A DNA stretch of 64,000 bases from RGIG7213 sp045544195 (GTDB lineage Bacteria > Bacillota > Clostridia > Oscillospirales > CAG-272): NCBI GenBank assembly GCA_045544195.1, contig JAZPYO010000062.1:62001-126000 (forward strand), read 5' to 3'. The notes beneath the pieces were generated by a model. The model saw only the letters and a program-made list of their open reading frames with translations. It was not told where the DNA came from and searched no databases. The translations under genes were made by a program, and so were the position numbers. Below, piece by piece: positions 59,566-64,000 of the stretch (the first letter of the stretch is position 1; every line of letters begins with the position of its first letter).

Positions 59566-60510
59566 TTACAGAACCAGGCCCGCATACTCGTCTGTACCAA
59601 GAACCAGGTTCATATTTTGTATTGCCGCGCCTGATGCACCCTTGCCGAGATTGCAGAACAAAGAAGTTATCTGCGGGCGTTCGTCGTTTCCGCTTACGAT
59701 GATCTGCATACTGTCCTTTCCTGATAAGGCGTTGGCGTATAAAAATCCGTCATAAGTACCCTTTTCGAAAAGCGGCTGTACGGTTATCAAGCCGGATGCT
59801 GCATAATATTCAGTAAAGTATGCGTGCAGCTCAGTAACTGACACTTTTTTTGTCATAAGACTTTTGTGAAGCGGCACGGTAACTGCCATTCCGCTGTAAA
59901 AATCACCTACTATGGGATTGAAAACAGGCTCTGCATCAAGACCGCATATGACCTTCATTTCAGGCAAATGCTTGTGATGAGCCGTCAATCCGTATTGAGC
60001 GGGGGATGAGTATTTGATATCTCTCTGTTCATCCTCATAAGAAGCGATCATGCCCTTACCGCCTCCGCTGTATCCAGTCAGCGAATGACAGCAAAGCGGA
60101 TAGTCTGCACCTATGATGCCGCCCTTTATCAATGGATATACTATCGAAACAAAGCCCGATGCATGACATCCGGGATTTGCTATCCGAGTGCCGCTTATTA
60201 TTCTGCTTCTGAATTCCTCGCTTAACTCTGGAAATCCGTAAGCCCATCCGTCAGCGGTTCTGTGAGCCGTTGATGCATCTATTATGACCGTTTTCGGATT
60301 GGTGCAAAGACCGACTGCTTCCTTTGATGCCGCATCGGGCAAGCAAAGAAACGTTACGTCAGATGCATTTATTCTTTCGGCTCTTGCCGAGCTGTCCTTG
60401 CGAAGCTCCTCAGGAATGGTCAACAGGTTGATATCGTTCCTTTCGGCAAGACGGGATGCAATACGCAATCCCGTCGTACCTACTGAGCCGTCTATAAATA
60501 TATTATACAT
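59566..60510 (-). CDS. argC: N-acetyl-gamma-glutamyl-phosphate reductase, short type
   Basis: NAD(P)-binding DGSVGTTGLRIASRL at residues 5-19, the catalytic Cys in IANPGCHASGFVSIVYPL, CCHSLTGYSGGGKGMIA and HHKHLPEM are all visible. At about 314 aa it belongs to the shorter ArgC type 2 group rather than the ~345-aa group. I start at the ATG at 60510, one base after the argG stop; an earlier in-frame start lies inside argG. Confidence 0.95.
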   Translation of the reverse strand: MYNIFIDGSVGTTGLRIASRLAERNDINLLTIPEELRKDSSARAERINASDVTFLCLPDAASKEAVGLCTNPKTVIIDASTAHRTADGWAYGFPELSEEFRSRIISGTRIANPGCHASGFVSIVYPLIKGGIIGADYPLCCHSLTGYSGGGKGMIASYEDEQRDIKYSSPAQYGLTAHHKHLPEMKVICGLDAEPVFNPIVGDFYSGMAVTVPLHKSLMTKKVSVTELHAYFTEYYAASGLITVQPLFEKGTYDGFLYANALSGKDSMQIIVSGNDERPQITSLFCNLGKGASGAAIQNMNLVLGTDEYAGLVL

Positions 60511-60511
60511 C

Positions 60512-61738
60512 TTATTTGTTCTTCTTGTCAACCATTGCTTTAACTTTTAAGGGCAGACCGAACAGATTTATGAAGCCCTCAGCATCATACTGGTTGTATA
60601 CCTCGTCTTCATCGAAAGTTGCGATGTCTTCATCGTACAGGGAGTATGGAGATGTTGTGCCTGCATTTATGATATTGCCCTTATACAGCTTCAGCTTTAC
60701 GGAGCCTGTAACAGTCTTCTGAGTTTCCTCAACGAATGCATCAAGAGCCTCTCTTAAGGGTGTGAACCACTGTCCGTAGTATACGAGCTCAGCATATTTA
60801 GCGGCGATAAGCTCCTTGTAGTGAGTTGTATCACGGTCAAGGCAAAGTGTTTCCAAAACCTTGTGAGCGCGATAGAGGATCGTTCCGCCGGGTGTTTCGT
60901 ATACGCCTCTGCTCTTCATACCTACAAGACGGTTTTCGACGATGTCTACAAGACCGATACCGTTGTCACCGCCGAGCTTGTTCAGCTTTTCAAGCATAGC
61001 AACGGGAGAAAGCTTTTCACCGTTGAGCGCAACGGGTGTACCCTTTTCAAAGTCTATCGTTATGTATGTGGGAGTGTCGGGAGCCTGCTCAGGCGATATG
61101 CCCATTTCAAGAAATCCGGGCTTGTTGTACTGAGGCTCATTTGCGGGATCCTCAAGGTCAAGACCCTCGTGTGACAAATGCCAGAGGTTCTTATCCTTTG
61201 AGTAGTTCGTTTCACGGTTGATCTTCAAGGGAACGTTGTGAGCTTCAGCGTAGTCTATCTCCTCGTCACGGGATTTGATATCCCATACACGCCAGGGAGC
61301 GATGATGTTCATTTCGGGAGCGAATGCCTTTATTGTAAGCTCGAAACGAACCTGGTCATTACCCTTACCTGTGCAGCCGTGGCAGATAGAGTCACAGCCC
61401 TCAGCCTTTGCAATTTCAACTATTCTCTTTGCGATGATGGGACGAGCAAACGATGTGCCGAGAAGGTATTCACCCTCATATACCGCGCCTGCCTTCATCG
61501 TGGGATAAATGTAATCGGTGATAAATTCTTCCTTGAGGTCTTCAATATACAGCTTTGACGCGCCTGTCTTTATAGCCTTTTCTTCAAGTCCGTCAAGCTC
61601 TGTTCCTTGTCCGACATCAGCGGATATAGCGATAACCTCGCAGCCGGGATATGTTTCCTTAAGCCACGGAATGATGATCGAGGTATCAAGACCGCCGGAA
61701 TAAGCCAATGCAATTTTTTTGATTTCTTTCTTTGCCAT
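60512..61738 (-). CDS. argG: Argininosuccinate synthase
   Basis: The PP-loop [19 protein letters not shown] is at residues 10-28, followed by [52 protein letters not shown] and [20 protein letters not shown]. It joins citrulline and aspartate with ATP. AAGGAGA precedes the ATG. It is first in the operon argG-C-J-B-D-F-carA-carB/dapF. The last enzyme of the path, ArgH, is not in this window. Confidence 0.98.
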   Translation of the reverse strand: MAKKEIKKIALAYSGGLDTSIIIPWLKETYPGCEVIAISADVGQGTELDGLEEKAIKTGASKLYIEDLKEEFITDYIYPTMKAGAVYEGEYLLGTSFARPIIAKRIVEIAKAEGCDSICHGCTGKGNDQVRFELTIKAFAPEMNIIAPWRVWDIKSRDEEIDYAEAHNVPLKINRETNYSKDKNLWHLSHEGLDLEDPANEPQYNKPGFLEMGISPEQAPDTPTYITIDFEKGTPVALNGEKLSPVAMLEKLNKLGGDNGIGLVDIVENRLVGMKSRGVYETPGGTILYRAHKVLETLCLDRDTTHYKELIAAKYAELVYYGQWFTPLREALDAFVEETQKTVTGSVKLKLYKGNIINAGTTSPYSLYDEDIATFDEDEVYNQYDAEGFINLFGLPLKVKAMVDKKNK

Positions 61739-61785
61739 CTTTGTTTTCTCCTTTATGTTAGCAATAATTTTAAACTAAATTGGTT

Positions 61786-61812
61786 TTATTCATAGGTGAT
61801 GAATAATTATAC
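61786..61812. promoter_or_regulatory. Candidate ArgR/AhrC operator at the arginine operon promoter
   Basis: TTATTCAT (61786-61793) and ATGAATAA (61799-61806) form a perfect inverted repeat around five bases. They match the facing halves of two adjacent ARG boxes (consensus half TGAAT/ATTCA), with worn outer halves on each side. The site lies just downstream of the -10 box at 61817-61822. Confidence 0.5.
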
Positions 61813-61816
61813 TGTT

Positions 61817-61844
61817 ATTATACACACAAAATGCATAATGTCAA
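61817..61844 (-). promoter_or_regulatory. Promoter of the arginine operon
   Basis: On the minus strand TTGACA (61844-61839) and TATAAT (61822-61817) are both perfect with 16 bp between them, preceded by TGTG. The leader to argG is about 72 bases, with AAGGAGA before the ATG. Confidence 0.85.
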
Positions 61845-61851
61845 TAGATTT

Positions 61852-61877
61852 TTGAATATTTTTTCTTTTTTATTCAA
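61852..61877. promoter_or_regulatory. Second candidate ArgR half-site pair upstream of the promoter
   Basis: TTGAATA (61852-61858) and TATTCAA (61871-61877) form an inverted repeat with a 12-base T-rich spacer, just upstream of the -35 box. With the site at 61786-61812 it would bracket the promoter, as in looped arginine repression. Confidence 0.4.
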
Positions 61878-61945
61878 CTTTAATAAAAGAAATGCGTTTA
61901 TGTTATTTAATAGGGCACAATGCACAAACAATATACATTAATGTA

Positions 61946-62935
61946 TTATATATAAAGCATATCGAGCAAGGCTATGGCACACGATGATTCAACGCACGGA
62001 ACAGCGCGAAGCACTACGCATGGGTCGTGTCTGCCGGGGACGCTTATCTGAACCTGCTCGCAGGTTTGCATATCTACACTGCTTTGCGCTACTGATATTG
62101 AAGGTGTTGGCTTGAATGCAACAGTGAATACTATATCACCGCCTGTGCTTATTCCGCCGAGAATACCTCCGCAGTTGTTCGTTTCAGTCTGTATTTTTCC
62201 GTCCTTGAATATAAACGGATCGTTGTTTTCGCTGCCTGTCATAGCGGCACCGTCAAAGCCTGAGCCGAACTGAATGCCCTTTACTGCAGGTATTCCGAAC
62301 ATTGCTGATGATATTTTGCTTTCGATTCCGTCCCACATAGGACCGCCTATACCACCCTTGAAGCCTTTGACTGTGCATTGAACTATTCCGCCAACACTGT
62401 CGCCCTTTGCCTTAGCCTGTAAAATGCGTTCCTTCATTGCGACCTCATCGCCCCACACGCCGCCTATCATTATCGGCTTTGCGGAAATCTCAACGCCGCT
62501 TTCGGCAAGGATCTGTATACATACGGCGCCCGCAAAGCAGAGCGGGGCAGTCATTCGTCCTGAAAACGCACCGCCTCCTGTCGGATCGTAATCCTTGCCG
62601 TATTTGAGGTAAGCTGTATAATCAGCGTGCCCGGGGCGCGGGGTGTACCGTATCGATGAATAATCGGTGCTTCTTTTGTTTTCATTTTTTATGTACGCTA
62701 TTATGTCGTTGCCCGTTGTGATCCCATTTTCTATTCCTGAGGTTATAACAGGGAAGTCCTTTTCAAGACGGGGGGTAGAATAAGGGTCTTTTCCGGGGGC
62801 GCGGCGCGCCATAAATTGCAGTATTCTGTCAAAGCTTACTGCGTGACCTTTCGGGATACCCTTGAGTATTACATCCAATTGCTCGGAATGAGATGCGCCG
62901 AATATATCAACTGATACCTTTTCACCAAATCTCAT
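61946..62935 (-). CDS. aroC: Chorismate synthase
   Basis: The FMN-dependent AroC fold is shown by GASHSEQLDVILKGIPKG, ARRAPGKDPYSTPRLEKD, RPGHADYTAYLKYG, DPTGGGAFSGRMTAPLC and NNCGGILGGISTGGDIVF. HDPCVVLRAVPCVESSCA closes it. It makes chorismate from EPSP. At 329 aa it is a little short of the ~360-aa norm. Its start overlaps the aroA end by 14 bases. Confidence 0.97.
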   Translation of the reverse strand: MRFGEKVSVDIFGASHSEQLDVILKGIPKGHAVSFDRILQFMARRAPGKDPYSTPRLEKDFPVITSGIENGITTGNDIIAYIKNENKRSTDYSSIRYTPRPGHADYTAYLKYGKDYDPTGGGAFSGRMTAPLCFAGAVCIQILAESGVEISAKPIMIGGVWGDEVAMKERILQAKAKGDSVGGIVQCTVKGFKGGIGGPMWDGIESKISSAMFGIPAVKGIQFGSGFDGAAMTGSENNDPFIFKDGKIQTETNNCGGILGGISTGGDIVFTVAFKPTPSISVAQSSVDMQTCEQVQISVPGRHDPCVVLRAVPCVESSCAIALLDMLYI

Positions 62936-64000
62936 TTATCTTTCCTCCAAGCCTTACATAATCCGACCAGAAATCACGGTATGATTTATTTACTGCTTCT
63001 GCGCCGTTGACTGTAACGGTGTCAGCGCAGTTGAGTGCGCATATTGCAGCCGACATTGCTATTCTGTGATCGTTACACGAATCTACAGTGCCGCCGTTCA
63101 GCCTTTTCTTGCCGTGTATGATAAAGCCGTCATCGGTGAGCTGTATATCTGCACCGAGAGCAAAAAGCATATCATAAACGGTTTTTAATCTGTCACTTTC
63201 CTTTATACGCAGTCTTTCTGCGCCTGTTATGATGCTCGTGCCGTTTGCCGTTGCGGCGGCTACTGCGAGTGGCGGTACGATGTCAGGGGTGTTTTGAGCG
63301 TTGAAGGCGAAGCCCTTCAAGCGTTTGAAGCTCGGTATCAGAGTGTTGCCCTCATATCTGAATTCTGCACCTGCAGAGCGTAATATTTCGAGTGTTGCGC
63401 TGTCGCCCTGGAAAGAATTGCTTTGCAGTCCCTCAACGGATATTCCTGCGCACAGCCAGAATGCTGCGTTTGACCAATCGCCCTCTATTTCGTATCTGCC
63501 GGGAGAGACGTACCTGCCCTTTTCTACTGTATATATGCCGTTTTCCTCGTGAACATTGATCCCGAAATCACGCATGACCTTTACAGTCAGGTCAACGTAT
63601 GGCTTTGACTGAAGGTCTCCGTTTATATGTATTCTGCATATCTCATTTGTAAGCGGAGATGCGAGAAGGACCCCTGTTATATATTGAGAGCTTACATTTC
63701 CGTCAAAGAAGAAATCGCCGCCCGACAGCCTTCCGCTTGTGTTAAGAGGTAATCTGTCATTGTCAAATCTGCCGTTATGCTCCCGCAATTGTGATAAAAG
63801 CTCGCCTATCGGTCTGTCCGGCAATCTGCCGTATCCGCTTACTGTTGCCTCTGCTCCCATAGCGGAGATCACAGGCAGCATAAAACGGAGCGTAGATCCG
63901 CTTTCGCGGCAACATATCTCACTGTTGCTTTTAAATTTTTTTGACGGCTTAACAACAATACATCCGTCCTGTGTAATGTCTGCTCCGAGAGCGGAAAGCA
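62922..64000 (-). CDS. aroA: 3-phosphoshikimate 1-carboxyvinyltransferase (EPSP synthase), 5' end cut by window
   Basis: The frame runs open to the window edge through CRESGSTLRFMLPVI, the substrate motif of EPSP synthases, so the ATG at 63881 is internal and not the start. LPDRPIGELLSQLREHN, FFFDGNVSSQYITGVLLASP, DWSNAAFWLCAG, ERLRIKESDRLKTV and NDHRIAMSAAI follow. It condenses shikimate 3-phosphate with phosphoenolpyruvate. It overlaps aroC, giving an aro operon that continues outside the window. Confidence 0.96.
   Translation of the reverse strand, partial: LSALGADITQDGCIVVKPSKKFKSNSEICCRESGSTLRFMLPVISAMGAEATVSGYGRLPDRPIGELLSQLREHNGRFDNDRLPLNTSGRLSGGDFFFDGNVSSQYITGVLLASPLTNEICRIHINGDLQSKPYVDLTVKVMRDFGINVHEENGIYTVEKGRYVSPGRYEIEGDWSNAAFWLCAGISVEGLQSNSFQGDSATLEILRSAGAEFRYEGNTLIPSFKRLKGFAFNAQNTPDIVPPLAVAAATANGTSIITGAERLRIKESDRLKTVYDMLFALGADIQLTDDGFIIHGKKRLNGGTVDSCNDHRIAMSAAICALNCADTVTVNGAEAVNKSYRDFWSDYVRLGGKINEIW

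Noticed and set aside
50226..61738. Presence of argH in the arginine operon
   Set aside because: All frames in the operon are assigned to other genes; argininosuccinate lyase must lie outside the window.
61920..61952. AT-rich palindrome (TACATTAATGTA) after aroC as a terminator
   Set aside because: The stem is only A and T and no T run follows on the minus strand, so it is unlikely to stop transcription.
62922..63881. aroA starting at the ATG at 63881
   Set aside because: The same frame continues upstream through the conserved CRESGSTLRF motif to the window edge, so that ATG is internal.

Overview
The window reads as the chromosome of a spore-forming, low-to-mid G+C anaerobe of the Clostridia, most like gut Ruminococcaceae/Oscillospirales. 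The basis is a clear Spo0A, strong TTGACA-17-TATAAT promoters with AGGAGG ribosome sites, a dockerin-like secreted protein, and meso-DAP and arginine genes of Clostridial type. No rRNA, tRNA, insertion sequence, prophage or CRISPR array was seen.

Layout. (a) 1-4170: the tail of an unknown gene, then a secreted pair (an 886-aa MucBP/dockerin-like protein and a 310-aa protein) and an orphan 51-aa peptide, closed by two terminators. (b) 4193-12627: mixed housekeeping and accessory genes: azlCD amino-acid exporter, a membrane-inserted M28 peptidase, spo0A, a GH2 glycosidase with a beta-lactamase-fold hydrolase, a PflX-type radical SAM protein, and a HAD/DUF2975/XRE operon. (c) 12835-43914: a 31-kb surface-polysaccharide locus. 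Its left arm has a small lipoprotein, an HPr-kinase-like ATPase, PqqD, Wzz-like co-polymerase, BY-kinase, PHP phosphatase, a NahK-like sugar kinase and an LCP ligase. The middle has two initiating sugar transferases, twelve glycosyltransferases (one frameshifted), a Wzy-like protein, a pyruvyltransferase and a Wzm/Wzt ABC exporter. The right arm has an S11 peptidase homologue without its catalytic motifs, a second Wzz/BY-kinase pair, an NTP_transf_5 nucleotidyltransferase, an S26-like peptidase, a NAGPA-type glycosidase and an unknown membrane protein. (d) 43947-50161: coaD, CarD-like regulator, tmcAL, ackA and two lipoproteins. (e) 50226-61738, minus strand: one operon argG-argC-argJ-argB-argD-argF-carA-carB/dapF with a candidate ArgR-controlled promoter. 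(f) aroC and partial aroA.

How it fits together. The middle arm should build and export a long decorated glycan that the LCP protein joins to the wall, with the two BY-kinases and the PHP phosphatase setting polymer length or flux. The HPrK-like kinase, PqqD, NTP_transf_5 and S26-like proteins match the accessory set of phosphorylated lasso-peptide clusters, yet no lasso cyclase is present, so they may modify something else here. The arginine operon makes citrulline from glutamate, but its CarA has lost the glutaminase Cys, His and Glu, so carbamoyl phosphate is probably made from free ammonia. CarB is fused in frame to a full-length diaminopimelate epimerase whose first catalytic Cys is Ala.

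All calls come from reading the sequence and remembered family motifs; no database search was run.
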